From positions 3,224,001-3,288,000 of the forward strand of contig JBANDB010000004.1 of the NCBI GenBank assembly GCA_037576215.1: 64,000 bases of DNA. Reading direction: 5' to 3'. Numbering within the stretch: the first letter of the stretch is position 1; each line of letters opens with the position of its first letter. The DNA is from Armillaria gallica. Lineage: Eukaryota; Basidiomycota; Agaricomycetes; Agaricales; Physalacriaceae. Below the pieces are notes generated by a model that did no database searches, was not told the origin of the DNA, and saw only the letters and a program-made list of their open reading frames with translations. A program made the position numbers and the translations under genes. This document shows, one piece after another, positions 41,623-53,420 of the stretch.

Positions 41623-43732
41623 ATGAAAATTTCATCAGAGCTGATGTATCTTTCACTTGTAGATATCGTTGCCTTCGTTGCACTGGTCTACACCTTGAAT
41701 AGGTTATTATCGTCTAAGCCTAAGCATCACTTGCCTCCAGGCCCTAAAGGACTTCCTATCATAGGAAATATATACGACATTCCAGAGAAGTTTGAGTGGG
41801 TCACGTATAGAGAGCTGAGTCGGCAGTTTGGTAAGCCTGGCGGATTTCTTTCGCGGACGCTGTTCAGCTGAATATGGCATTGGCAGGTTCAGCGATTATT
41901 ACTCTGAACCTCATGGGTGCTCCGGTCATTGTTATTAATAGTCGCGAGGCGGCCAAGGATCTGTTGGAGGGACGATCGTTGATATACGCGGATAGGTTTG
42001 GCTTTCCAATTCCAATTTTCTCTCCTGCGTTACTTACGCGATGTTGTAGACCGGACTTTCCTATGTTGAATGACTCGTAAGCTTATGCTTTAAGTGCTCA
42101 TTCGGCGGTTCATAATCGTTCAAGGATGGGTTTTGGATGGGAAACTGCCTTCGCTCATTACGGAGAGGTATGGAAAGGTTTGTCCCTCTTCGCTTTCATA
42201 CTGCCTTCTATCTCAGCTGTCATCTTCTTAGCACATCGCAAGATCTTCAACCAAGAGTTTGGAGGTTCAAATGCCGCAATATACAACCATCAACAAGTTG
42301 ATTCGGCCAGGTTTCTGCTAAGGAGGTTTCTCGATGATCCAGAAGTCTTTATGGATAGTATACGATTGTATGTGGCGTCGTTTACTCCGTCCCTGCGTCA
42401 CCCAATTCTCATCTTAGAATGGCTGGACGGATGATCTTGGGTATCACTTATGGAATCAACGTTAAGGCAGCCGACGACTATGACCTTCAGATTGCCGAGG
42501 CATCTCTAAAGGCGATGGCAGTCGCTGCGAATGCAGGCTCTTTCCTTGTTGACATATTTCCGCTATTGAGGTTTACACCCGATTAGTTTCCTGGAGCAGG
42601 CTTCAAGCGTAAAGCGAAAGAATGGCGAAAGCCCATCGTTGCAATGCCGGCAGTAACCATGGACTTTGTTGAGCAATCGATAGTAGGTCTTGTCTTTCTT
42701 TCAGCATCAGAGATAGTTGATCCCAGGCAGAAAAATGGGTCGGCTAAACCCTCCATTGCGTACAAATACCTCTCCCAGATGGATGTCGATGAAGCACAAA
42801 CAAGGGAAGCCGAGGAGATCTAAAGTGGGACGATGGCTTCCTTCTATGCAGGTGGATGTTTATATTTTCTGCCCGATTGCTAACATCTGATGCGCGGTAG
42901 GTGGTGCGGATACTGTGCGTAACGCACCTGGATATCTACTTTTTTTCTGACAGTGTCCTAGACCGTTTCTACGTTGTGCTCCTTTGTACTGGCAATGACC
43001 TTGTACCCAGAAGTCCAGAAGAAGGGGCAAGCTGCCGTGGATGAAGCCACTGGCTCAGGTCGATTACCCGAGTTCAACGACTGCAAGTCAATTCCCTATC
43101 TTCAAGCCATCGTCAACGAAGTCTTGCGATGGGCGCCGGTCGTACCTTTAGGTGCGGTTCAACAAAACGGAAGAGCACATCGGGCTAATCAGTATCTAAA
43201 GCTATATCTCACCGTTGCAGTGAGGACAACAAGTATCGTGGATATGATATACCCGCAGGTGCAACTATCGTGGGTAATGTTTGGTTGGTCTAAGACTACT
43301 GTGTCACTACAGTTTTACTGATAAAGTCCGATTATAGGGAACTACTCAACGACGAGTCAACCTATGGTCCAGATACACACAAGTTCAGTCCCGATAGGTT
43401 CATGAAAGATAAAAATCTGAACCCCGCCATTCCTTTCCCATCTGAAGCCTTTGGCTTCGGTCGGCGTAAATGTCCGGGGCGGAATCTAGCGGTGGATTCC
43501 GTGAAGATAACCATAGCATCGCTGTTGGCAGTCTTCGAGTTTGGAAAGGCTGTCGGTGACGATGGAAAGACCATCGAGCCGTCTGGGGAGTACACTTCAG
43601 GGATGCTGTCGTAAGTCTCGAATTGCCAGAATGTCCTTTTTTTGATGTGGCTGAAGGTACCCTATGCCCTTCAAGTGTTCGATTCGACTAAGGTCGGATG
43701 CGGCCATTTCTATGATCAACTTGGAAGACTAG
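41623..43732 (+). pseudogene. P450-2: cytochrome P450 with two nonsense codons
   Basis: The same 12-exon layout as P450-3. N-terminal anchor (VDIVAFVALVYTLNRLL) and hinge LPPGPKGLPIIGN are intact, and ATATAAG lies about 20 nt before the ATG. Motifs: GGADT-TVSTL at the I-helix, EVLRW, SPDRF, and haem loop FGFGRRKCPG near 43457. The Trp of PDWFPGA is TAG at 42584-42586, and a TAA at 42821-42823 falls just before SGTMASFYAG; both positions are sense codons in P450-1 and P450-3. It ends TAG at 43730-43732. Otherwise splice sites and frame are preserved, so inactivation is recent. Sequencing error at both sites is a less likely alternative. Confidence 0.85.
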
Positions 43733-44757
43733 CCAATGGAGGTTTGTACATATCCTTTGAATGAATGGATGAATTGATCCTTTGAACTCTGACTTAGATA
43801 ACATCCATGCAATTCGATAAGAGTATATGAGATGTTCGAACCAAGAGAGAGAAGAATAACCTCTACGGTACGGATATGCATTGCGCTGCTCACATGAGCG
43901 TACCAGTCCCGATTTTTAAGTCGCGCAATTTCTAATTTTGTTCTTCCCCCGTGGTTACCTCCAACATTACGACGAAAATTCGCAGTTCATGCCAGCCTTG
44001 TCGCTCTCCAAACGCTCATCCGGTCGTAGAGGTCACAACACTCAAGTTCAAGTGAATGCCATGGCGCGATTAAAGTGCTGCTCCGCCTGCTCGTTCACTC
44101 TTTTCTTTTTACCTTGAAAATCAGCTCTCCACCGCAAGTCCATTACCTTAGTTTAGCAATGCTGTCGTATTGTTTCCTTCTCAGCTTGCTGCCTCCTGCA
44201 TCCGAGATCACCTTCCGACGCCCAACAAGGTCAGATTGTGCAATTACGAGGTTTCCTTCATTGCTGAATCTAACAGGACAGGCACTCCAAAGCCTCGAAA
44301 AGGACGAGCCAAAACTTTGGCTTCATGTTCGCTGATTCCGTAAGATAGACCGTGGCACCCATCGGATCATTGGACGAAGAGAACCAAGGTCATATAGCTT
44401 GGAGATCTTTGTCACTTCATAACGTCAAGTATCGGTCCCGCCTGATCTACTATCATCATAATCTTGGTCGGCAGGACCTTCTGTCCTGGATGAGTTAGCC
44501 TAGAAGCTCGCATCTTTTTGGAACCTGCACGTCACAGGGCCACATGCAGTACGACCGTCTCATCGGATTTCATAGACACTCAGCATGACAGCCTTCGGAT
44601 CCTCACTACCCGCCGAGATCCCCGCTCAGCTATTAGCTCTCTCATTATCACCCACTCAAAACCAGCAGTTCCCCATTAGACCTTTCACTACGAGCCATAG
44701 CCGACCTTTTCCCATGCTATAAGAAAGGGTAGGAATCTCCGAGACGGTACCGCTCCA
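43733..44757. other. No gene recognised; intergenic between P450-2 and P450-3
   Basis: Short ORFs only. CTATAAGAAAG near 44714-44724 is a likely core promoter for P450-3. Confidence 0.5.
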
Positions 44758-46871
44758 ATGCACCTTTCTTTCATGAATGCCTCTATTTTTCTGGCGTTCG
44801 TGTATGCCTTGTATAAGCTGGTCTCCAGATCACACCGTCGGTTACCGCTAGGTCCAGCAGGTCTTCCTATAATTGGGAATGTGTACGATATTCTAGGAAA
44901 GTTTGATTGGATCACTTACATGGAAATGAGCAGGAAGTATGGTACGCACTCGTGTCATGCCCGATCGCAATACTTGACCATCTTCTACAGATTCGGACCT
45001 CATTTCGCTGAACTTCATGGGCAGTCGGGTCGTCGTTGTCAACACTCATGATGCTGCGAGGGATCTTTTTGAGAGACGCTCCTTGATATATTCTGACAGG
45101 TTTGCTGATGACTTCGGAGTAATTCTCATGTAGTCGCTGAACATTCTCAGGCCGAATTTTCCTATGTTGGTTGATTTGTATGCTCGCTACACTTCTCTTT
45201 TGTGATAATTGCCGTATAGCTTATGCCTTCTTAAGAATGGGTTTTGGATGGAACACCGGCTTCATACCTTATGGCGAGAGATGGAAAGGCAAGTCCTCAT
45301 TTTCATTCGCGTCAACGTTGATCCTGGTCGTGGCTCATACTTGCACAGGACATCGAAAGATTTTTCGTCAGGAGATCGAAGGCCATAGCTCTACGGCCTA
45401 TCACGACTGTGAAATTCACGAGGCAAGGTTACTCTTGCGGCGCCTTTTGAATGATCCCGAAAATTACCGCGAAAGTATTCGATTGTAGGTTATATTTGTC
45501 TTCGACTAGATTCTAATTTGACCATCCCCAGTATGTTTGGGCGATTGATCTTAGCTATAACCTATGGAATCGACGTCAAGCACGACAGCGATCCTTACAT
45601 TCGTAACGCAGAGACTGCTATGCAGGCAGCTGCGGTATGTATGAATGCGGGATCGTTCCTTGTCGACGTGTTCCCGATTATACGCTTCATACCCGATTGG
45701 TTCCCGGGGGCGATCTTCAAGCGCAAAGCCAAAGAATGGCGCAAGGCTATTACTGCCATGCCTGCCATGCCCATGACTTTTGTTAAGCGATCGATCGTCA
45801 GTGTCCCTTCTACAAACTATGTTGCTACATCCTCACTGTTATGATTTTCTCCAGGAAGATGGTACGGCGGAATCGTCTGTTGCGTACAAGCAAATATCTC
45901 TAATGGAAGCTAATGGAAATCGAACGCGGGAGAACGAAGACATTTTACGTGACGCGTTGTCTACATTCTATGCAGGTATGGCTTTTCGAGTTTTTCTACA
46001 TTTCTCAATTGATCGTCTAAATTGAGGCACTGGAAGGTGGTGCAGATACGGTACGTAACAACGTTTGGTGCCTAATTATATGCCAATCTCCTTTCAGACA
46101 GTATCCGCCTTGTGCTCCTTTGTGCTGGCGATGGTGCTATACCCTAACGCTCAAAAGAAGGGCCAAGCTGCCATAGATGCGGTCATCGGTTCAGGACGAC
46201 TGCCAGACTTCTATGACTGTGCTTGTATCCCGTATCTGCAGGCAATCTTCAACGAAGTTCTACGATGGGCGCCCGTCTTGCCTTTAGGTTAGTACCGGCA
46301 TATGTTGCGGGTCATAATCGCTTACCTGCGGTGAAGGTGTTCCTCGTCGTTGCACAGAAGATAACGAGTACAATGGATATCACACTCCCAGAGATGCAAC
46401 TGTGGTTTTCAACTCATGGTGAGTACAAATTCTTTCCTTTCCATCTCTCGCTTTGATACCGCGTCGTGATAGGGCCCTGCTCCACGATGAGGCTGTCTAT
46501 GGCCCGGAAACGGAAACATTCAATCCAGACAGGTTCATGAAAGGTGGAGTACTAAACCCGGACGTTCCATTCCCTACGGAAACCTTCGGCTTTGGCCGCC
46601 GCATCTGTGCTGGGAAGGATCTGGCGGTTGATTCTATAAAGATAACGATGGCTTCTTTGTTAGCGGTATTTGACTTTGGCAAGGCTGTTGATGCGGAGGG
46701 GAATATCATCGAGGTTTCGGGGGAGTATCTGTCTGGCGGACTGATGTGAGCGCATGGATAACGAATCCCTATATTTTTTCTAATCATTTCAACAGTCACC
46801 CGGCACCGTTTAAATGCTCGATACGGCCAAGATGTGAGGCTGCTGCACCACTGATTATGGCTGATACTTAG
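44758..46871 (+). CDS. P450-3: intact cytochrome P450 monooxygenase, 12 exons
   Basis: Exons 44758-44941, 44991-45099, 45151-45177, 45236-45288, 45349-45484, 45532-45796, 45855-45975, 46037-46050, 46098-46287, 46337-46418, 46473-46745 and 46796-46871 sum to 1,530 nt, 509 residues, the usual P450 length. A short N-terminal anchor leads to the hinge LPLGPAGLPIIGN. The I-helix is GGADT-TVSAL, the K-helix EVLRW, then NPDRF and haem-binding FGFGRRICAG. Intron 4 is GC-AG (GCAAGT at 45289). TATAAG lies about 40 nt upstream of the ATG. It is an ER-membrane haem monooxygenase. In mushrooms this family is often annotated O-methylsterigmatocystin oxidoreductase-like, but the substrate is unknown. It is the only intact member of the tandem trio. 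Confidence 0.93.
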
Positions 46872-47289
46872 GATTCATGCTTTAATTCTTTATGCCGAGT
46901 TTGGGTCGCGTAGGAACGCTTGTCAGCCTTTTGCGCTATCTCATTCGTATTCTTTGTTATTTGGTGCACGTTACAAGCCACTTCCACGGACGGGGAAAGT
47001 GTTTCCTGTTCTATGCACTGGAAACGTCTTGTTTGAACATGGCACCTTGTTTTCTATCCGTTTGTTCTATGACAAGAATGGGAGTTCCGGGTAAGCCTCA
47101 TTTCTTGCTCCGCCATGCAGTGGCACAGGTCTTTGTTAAAAGCGAAGGGCTTCGAAGATTCTGATCTCAACTTCTAACCATCACTCAACATCCAAATCTC
47201 CTTCCAAGCGCTTTCTGCAACAACCGGTGTGTGCGCATGTCCTGTACTTCGCGTTGACATGCACTCATGAATCTCATTAACAGAACACA

Positions 47290-47613
47290 ATGCCACTGCA
47301 ACCAAAGGAGAACAAACCCGACACGATTGAAAGGTCAACGGCGAAGAAACCAGCTCGTTGTGGGCCCTCCGAGTCCGACTGTGAACAAGTCACTTTGAAG
47401 CAAACGCCACCAACACTAGTTGAAGCTGAATATGTCATACCAGAAAACATTGTTGTGTTGTCCGACGACGGTGTCTTGTGCAACTGGTCCAGAGGCCTCA
47501 GTCCTGCCAAAGTAGGGACGCCCCTTCCACCGGAAATTGCTGCACGAGTGGTCAACCTGCCTCGCTCTGAGTCCGAGGAAGATGGCACAGTAGCGGATGA
47601 TGAGGGCGACTAA
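47290..47613 (+). CDS. Small hypothetical protein, 107 residues
   Basis: A single-exon ORF with a polar, Lys/Glu/Pro-rich start, a central AEYVIPENIVVLSDDG, and an acidic C-terminus (SESEEDGTVADDEGD). No signal peptide, membrane segment or recognised domain. It sits alone between two P450 genes. Its composition differs from antisense shadows, but support is modest. Confidence 0.4.
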   Translation: MPLQPKENKPDTIERSTAKKPARCGPSESDCEQVTLKQTPPTLVEAEYVIPENIVVLSDDGVLCNWSRGLSPAKVGTPLPPEIAARVVNLPRSESEEDGTVADDEGD

Positions 47614-47948
47614 TGTATCATGCGATCGACTGCAGAAAGGGACATTTTGCCTGCTTTGCAGTTTTGGGACGATCTTGTATTTTATTATTGTAAAACATCA
47701 CAGTGGCAAGCAACATATTGAAGCCTAACATCAAAGTACGCACAAGGTAAAACTCTCGTTCGAATTTTCTGCCAGCATGCACTTTTCACGAATGTAGAAG
47801 AATAGAATAGAGAATAATTTTTGTCTGAAACGTTGAAATGGTGCTCTAGCCTCTAGGCTCTAGTTACCCCTGAGATCAAGATCCCCGGCTTTTGCCGAAC
47901 GAGGACAACGTACCGTAGACGCGACGTAAACGCTTTGTTTACGCGCCC

Positions 47949-48544
47949 ATGTTTGCTACATTGGATCCCTCTCTGTTACTTGCTACCGCCACAACAATAG
48001 ACATACGAAGATGCAACATCTGCAAGGCTCAGATTTCCTTACATTCTCCATGGAAGCGATGCGACGGTTGTAGGAGCAAAAAAGCAGCGGAACATCGCAA
48101 ATGGCGAGATGGGAAGAAGGATCGACATTCCTTGCTTCCTGTCTGCTCAACTGTTCCTCTAAAGCGCAAGTCTGGGGAGTTGAAGATTAACGGGCCTAGC
48201 AAGCGACCCAAAGCTCAGAGCAGTGGCAAAGCAGGGCAGCAGCAAGATTATCCTGAATATTGCCAGGTGTGGCGGCTCGAATTTCATTACCGTATCGTTG
48301 CTCTGACGTTGGGTAGTTTCATCCTATTTGGATGCCAGTGTCTCTCTCACAGATGTACGAAGAACTCCGTGACCTCCCCCAGAAACAGGAACTCTGCCTG
48401 CATGCCAGCCATTCTATTGTCGCGTCTCCGGACGTTGATCATCTTCAGCGTGCTCGTATGGTAGTGAATGGCCTGCAAAGGTGCCAATTCATGTGCGCTT
48501 TCCTCCGTGTTGTGTCTATACATGACAGATATACCCTCCTCTAG
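47949..48544 (+). CDS. Small protein with a CxxC-CxxC zinc-binding motif, two exons
   Basis: Exon 1 is 47949-48266, exon 2 is 48353-48544; the 86-nt GT-AG intron keeps the frame, giving 169 residues. The N-terminus has CNICKAQISLHSPWKRCDGC (about residues 22-41) followed by RSKKAAEHRKWR, a short zinc ribbon often seen at the start of fungal nuclear proteins. A basic stretch follows (PLKRKSGELK, GPSKRPKAQ), a possible nuclear localisation signal. Exon 2 has MYEELRDLPQKQEL. The 3' end could extend by further splicing. Function not known. Confidence 0.5.
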
Positions 48545-48741
48545 AGCTAACGAGAGGAAACCACGCGTAACAGATATCCCGGGCAGTTGTAGCCTTCTGT
48601 TCAGTTGCGCTTGCTTGGGGCCAAGCATAGATTGCTGCGGAAGTACTAGAATAACGGTTGAAGATGATATGTCGCACCCGTTGAAAATCAGAGGACAGAA
48701 GATAAGCGTCGTCATCCACCATTAGCTTTTGTATTACTACT

Positions 48742-49150
48742 CGATAATTATAGAGCATCTCTATTTATTGGTATACCCCGGGTGTCCAGCATTCTATCTC
48801 TTTGCGGCAGAAGTAATAGTGTTGCGGTCGAGGACAGGGTATGGACCAGCTAAGTCATGAATTCAATACTAGCTGCCTAACAATAACTTTCCAAGGTAAA
48901 AAGATCCCGTTTTTCGTCTCGCATTCTGATTGTTGAATTTTCTATTCGATAATTATAGTGCTTCTTCATTCATTGGTCTACCCTGGGTGTCCAGCATCTT
49001 TTCTCTTCGACGCCATTCGCGTCAGAAGAAACACTGTTGCGACTGCTCAAGACCAGGGTACAAACTGACTAATTCATGAATACAGCACTAACTGCCTAAC
49101 AATAACTCTCCGAGGTGAAAAAAGAACCCGGTTTCAACCCAGTTTTCGTC
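48742..49150 (+). repeat. Imperfect tandem duplication, period about 205 bp
   Basis: Two units begin CGATAATTATAG at 48742 and 48947. Each contains GGTGTCCAGCAT about 45 nt later, then CTAACTGCCTAACAATAACT-like sequence. Non-coding, between the zinc-motif gene and P450-4. Confidence 0.8.
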
Positions 49151-49572
49151 CTTGTATTCTGATTGCCGAACTCTTACTTGGTACCAGCGCCCATTACCAC
49201 AAGCCGAAGAAGATAATCAGCAGTTTTACTGTTAGCCCTCTGAGCGAGAAGCCACATCGCCGGGCCGCTCATCCGACCCGACGTAGACGCGAGCTGTCCA
49301 GGGTCTCAACTTGTCTCCTGGGGTCCTCTTCCCCACATGATTCCCCCGCGTCCGTTGGCCTAGGACGGCAGAAGAAATCCCTACAACACTTTCTGAATTT
49401 ATCTGACACGAGAAGCTTAATTCCCTCTTGGCGTGCTAAGCGTTACTCGCAACTAAATTCCTTGCAAAATCGAACTGAAAAGTCCAGGGCACGTCTCGAT
49501 ATGGTTCCGCTTTTCTCATAACCAATGATCGCAATTAGGTCATGGCGATCTTATGTTTTGCCCCGGATCTTG

Positions 49573-49580
49573 TATAAAAG
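49573..49580 (+). promoter_or_regulatory. TATA box of P450-4
   Basis: TATAAAAG lies 33-40 nt before the ATG at 49613. The duplicate has CATAAAAG at 60988-60995. Confidence 0.65.
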
Positions 49581-49612
49581 CTGCTGCTATCAGCTCTTAC
49601 CCTACACTCACG

Positions 49613-51572
49613 ATGTCCTTCACGGATCCCCAAGCTCTTCTAGCTGTCCTCTTCTTCGCAGCTACTCTCCTCGCCGTAATATACACTAGACTACGGCGCC
49701 CCTCTTCTGGCTTACCCTTACCTCCAGGGCCGCCGAGCGACTCGATATTTGGGACTTCGTTTCAATCCGAGTTGTACGTCCTCGCGATCTGCTTTCTGTG
49801 CATCTCGCCTAACAGCGCTTAAGCTTCTATCGACATTTCGAGCAATGGACACAGGAGTATGGGCCGGTGTTCTCATTCAGGCAAGGTTTAAGGACCATCG
49901 TCGTCGTCGGAAGGTTTCAGGCGGCCGTGGACATCATGGAGAAAGAAGGCGCCGCGCTCGCCGACCGTCCTAGGTCCATCGCTGCTGGGGAGACGTTATC
50001 TGGCGGAATGCGCGTCCTTCTTACGCCAGCCGGCGAGCGGTTCAAGAAGATGCGAAGGTACACCTAATGATTACTCTTGTGCATTGATTCAACTCGCCCG
50101 TTAGAGCCTTGCATTCTCATCTCCAGCCAAAGAGCGTCGCTTCGTACTCCCCGATACTCATGAAAACCGCGAGACAGAATATGCTGGACATCATTCAGGA
50201 TCCAGAGAGGCACCAGGACCATGCAAAGCGGCGCGTAGCTTTCTCTTTTCTAATTGTCGTTTCCCGTACTGACATTCGCTATAGCTACGCCGCCACTGTG
50301 GTGATGGCCTTAGCATACGGCAAGGTCCCGCCGTCGTACGAAGACCCCGAAGTTCAATCCGTCAATCGATGCCTCACCAGACTCGGGCTGACGATGCGCG
50401 CCGGAGCCTGGAGGGTCGACATTTTCCCATTGCTTAAGTGAGGTCACTGATCTTGAGGCGAACATGGGTTGACCTTCATTAGATTCGTCCCAGGATATCT
50501 GAAACCACTCAAAGACGGCCATGCTGAGGAACTAGGTCTCTTTAAGAGCCTCCTGCAAGAAGTTCGGGACCAGATCGTATGTCTCCCTTCTCTGCGGCCC
50601 TTCGTGCTCTTGACGTTGTCCTCCTAGGCGAGAGGCGATGAAGTCCCGTCTTCATTTGGGAAATACCTTATAGAGCGACAAGAGGAATATGAACTCAACG
50701 ACGACGAGACGGCTTATCTTGCTGGAAGCATCTTTGGAGCTGGCAGTGACACCACGGCGTCGGCGATTAGCGTGGCTGTCATGGCTGCAACATGCTACCC
50801 CGAGACGCAGAAGAATGTTCAAGAAGAATTAGATGCGGTAATCGGAAAAGACAGACGTGCGTTTGTGTGACTTGCATTCTGATTGGGATTCTGATGTGGG
50901 GCTATCATCCAGCGCCGACATTTGCCGATCAGGATATTCTTCCTCAGACAATGGCGTTCGTGCTAGAGAGCTTTAGATGGCGACCCGTCACGTCTGGCGG
51001 GTTCCCGCATAAAGCTACGCGGGACATCATTTGGGTGTGTACTTCCTTCGTCATTCTACATCGTAATCTTATGGTTGTGTAGAACAATTACTGTATACCA
51101 AAAGGGGCGTCTGTCATAGGTAATGTGTGGTAAGTCATGCCACCTGGTTATGAGAGTAGCCGGATGACGATTCACATTCAAGGTCTGTGGGACGCGACCC
51201 TGCTGTATTCCCAGATCCGGAGACGTTCAATCCGCAACGGTGGATTGCGGCAGACGGGACGCTGCGAGATGACATACGGTCATACCCATTCGGGTTCGGT
51301 CGAAGGTACGACATTCCAGGACCCGTTTACCTCAAGCTAACATAAGGGGCAGAGTATGCCCTGGACAACATATAGCGACGGCGTCGACGTATATCAACAC
51401 GGCGCTGACGCTGTGGGCGTTCAGGCTTCGTGAAGACGAGAAGGAGAAGATTGATACGCTGGCATTTACGGAGAGTGCGAATGCACATCCGATGCCGTTC
51501 AAAGTGTTGTTTGAGCCGAGGTTGGGTGGATGGGATGCTTTGAAGGAGGCGTTTGAGGCATATGGGATGTGA
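49613..51572 (+). CDS. P450-4: intact cytochrome P450 monooxygenase, second family
   Basis: Exons 49613-49773, 49824-50057, 50105-50437, 50483-50576, 50628-50856, 50913-51034, 51083-51129, 51183-51305 and 51353-51572 join in phase to 521 codons. Exon 3 probably hides a 54-nt intron (about 50230-50283, acceptor CTATAG) that is in frame and stop-free; splicing it gives 502 residues. N-terminal anchor LLAVLFFAATLLAVIYT, then LPLPPGPP. I-helix AGSDTT near 50740, ExxR ESFRW near 50970, NPQRW, and FGFGRRVCPG split by the last intron. The family differs from P450-1 to -3 in exon layout and sequence. Substrate unknown. Confidence 0.93.
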
Positions 51573-52780
51573 TTCGGGGGTGCCTTTGTATCGTATTTTT
51601 ATCTGTACGACTGTAAAGGGTCACTTTTGAGGATCAGTGGCAGTGCTGATAAGGACGATGAGGTCAAAAAGCTCGATTTCTCGACGAGGAGAGGCGCGAT
51701 AGTGAATCGGAAAGCAGGAGAATGTTATTGATACTACTAGGGTACACGATCTAACTACGAGAAGAGCTGAAAGCCAAAGAATAAGGAGATGAGTTTAAAA
51801 GTTGCGTGTGCAGTTCCCACGGTCAAATGAAAGTCCAACCAAGGTCAGAGTTCATAGGATCATAATTTCCCCACCCCGAAGGTATTCATCAATTGCACAA
51901 ACGGGAGGGGGCATCCTCCCATTTGTGCGCCGGCCAAGCGTAGTCTCCCGTTCAAATCGTTCCAACGGGAAACCGAGGCTTGCCGTTGTGGGTCCGATTT
52001 GCCCATAAAAAAAAACAAGTAGGGAGTCTCGTCGCACAGAAACACGACAAGACTCCATCTGAAATGGTAAGCTGTAACCCTAACCTCAGCACCTACCTTG
52101 CAGAGTTCGACGATTCGCTGGAATAGAGGCAGGTCAGTGTCTTGTCTTTTGAATGCAAATTGATGCTTACCCTCGCACAGATCCAAAGTCGCCAACCGAG
52201 TCGACCACCCCACGCCATTATCCAACCCCGAGTCCTCCTCAAACGGCGTCTATTTAATCAGACGCAACGGGTTAAACGGGGGTGAGCAGCGGCGTAGGGT
52301 GGTCCACTCCTTTTTTGAGGTTGATGCAGGGTCGAGTCGAGTCTAAAATCCAGCCTAAGTTAATATTCAAGATATGGGGACAGAGTAACTCACAGAGAAA
52401 AGAATTTGATTGTAATTGGGGGCTACACAGCTAAACAGAACCGATGTTAGCACTGAACAGCAAAAAGCTATGAAGCTGAAATACGTACCTATGGTGTCAT
52501 TCTGAGTATGTGTCGGCGACTTTGCTCAAGAGCTATTCGGCGTTGGCCCACAGTCTGCAGTGTCCATTAGTTTGTCAAAAGCGAGCTCAAAGTACTTACC
52601 ATCAGACTACGCTCGTCGTGGAGCTGCATTGGAAAGCCATATTTTGAAGCTAAACTTGTCGAGCAGGCGTCAGTCTAGGCTTGAATGATCAGCGCTGCAG
52701 CAACGAAGCAAGTCATTGACGTGACAGCGTACCTTGTGCCTGCACGTCCTACCCTTCCCAAGTTCCATACTTCGCCGTTG
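51573..52780. other. No gene recognised
   Basis: Several minus-strand donor-like and acceptor-like sites occur (CTTAC near 52168, CCTTGCAG near 52100, TACCAT near 52580), but no continuous coding frame could be assembled. Confidence 0.4.
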
Positions 52781-52797
52781 GCTGACACCCTGCCCTC

Positions 52798-53420
52798 GCT
52801 CGCCGGACGTCTATACATCGTGGCGGCGCAAAAATCGACGTCCTCGATAGTCGTAACAGCATTAGAGTACGAATCTGTAACTAAGAATTAGTGAGAACAT
52901 AGCTGTAACTGATATCCACACCTCACCATGCCGACGACACTGTGTCCCAGCTCGCCGGACGTCGATACGTCGTGGCGGGGCAAAAGTCGTTGCCCTAGAC
53001 TACACGTACTACGAGATTTGAGCTTGGAACTTTGAAGCTTGAGCAAGACCGAGGCTGCACTCATACGGTTAGCAAAAAAAACCAGTCGTCAACGTGGCAC
53101 GGACGCACCGATTGTGTGAACCCCGCATGTCAATGGTACAACTCTGGAAGACAGCCTACCACCTTGACGACACCGTGCCCCCGCTCGCCGGACGTCGATA
53201 CATACCCTCGAGGCAATATCCCGCCGCCTCATGACGATGAAGCCGTATCCATACTAGAGGGAAGGCCGTGATTTAGGGTAGGGACCTGGAGATGGGCGCG
53301 AGAGAGGGAAGGGAAGGATAGGCGAGCGTGGTGATCGATGATTGAGGTGGGAGATGATGGCGTAAACACCTTGCTCGCCGGAAGACGATACGTCGTCTCC
53401 GGCCAAAACTCACACCCCCA
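52798..53420 (+). repeat. Four dispersed copies of a GCTCGCCGGACGTCGATAC unit
   Basis: Copies at 52798, 52950, 53183 and 53373. They read as DTLPSLAGRLYIVAAQKS, DTVSQLAGRRYVVAGQKS, DTVPPLAGRRYI and NTLLAGRRYVVSGQNS. Copies 1 and 3 also share an upstream KQV(I/V)(D/N)V segment, so the true unit is about 150-230 bp. Possibly coding in origin; now diverged. Confidence 0.6.

Larger units (their letters stand above)
49188..51630 (+). repeat. Direct segmental duplication, copy 1 (with P450-4)
   Basis: Sequence from gcgcccattacc (49188) to just after the P450-4 stop is repeated at about 60599-63060. Inside the gene only two indels were seen: 4 nt in intron 2 and 3 nt in the last exon. The upstream 400 bp are also duplicated, promoter included. 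Confidence 0.9.
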
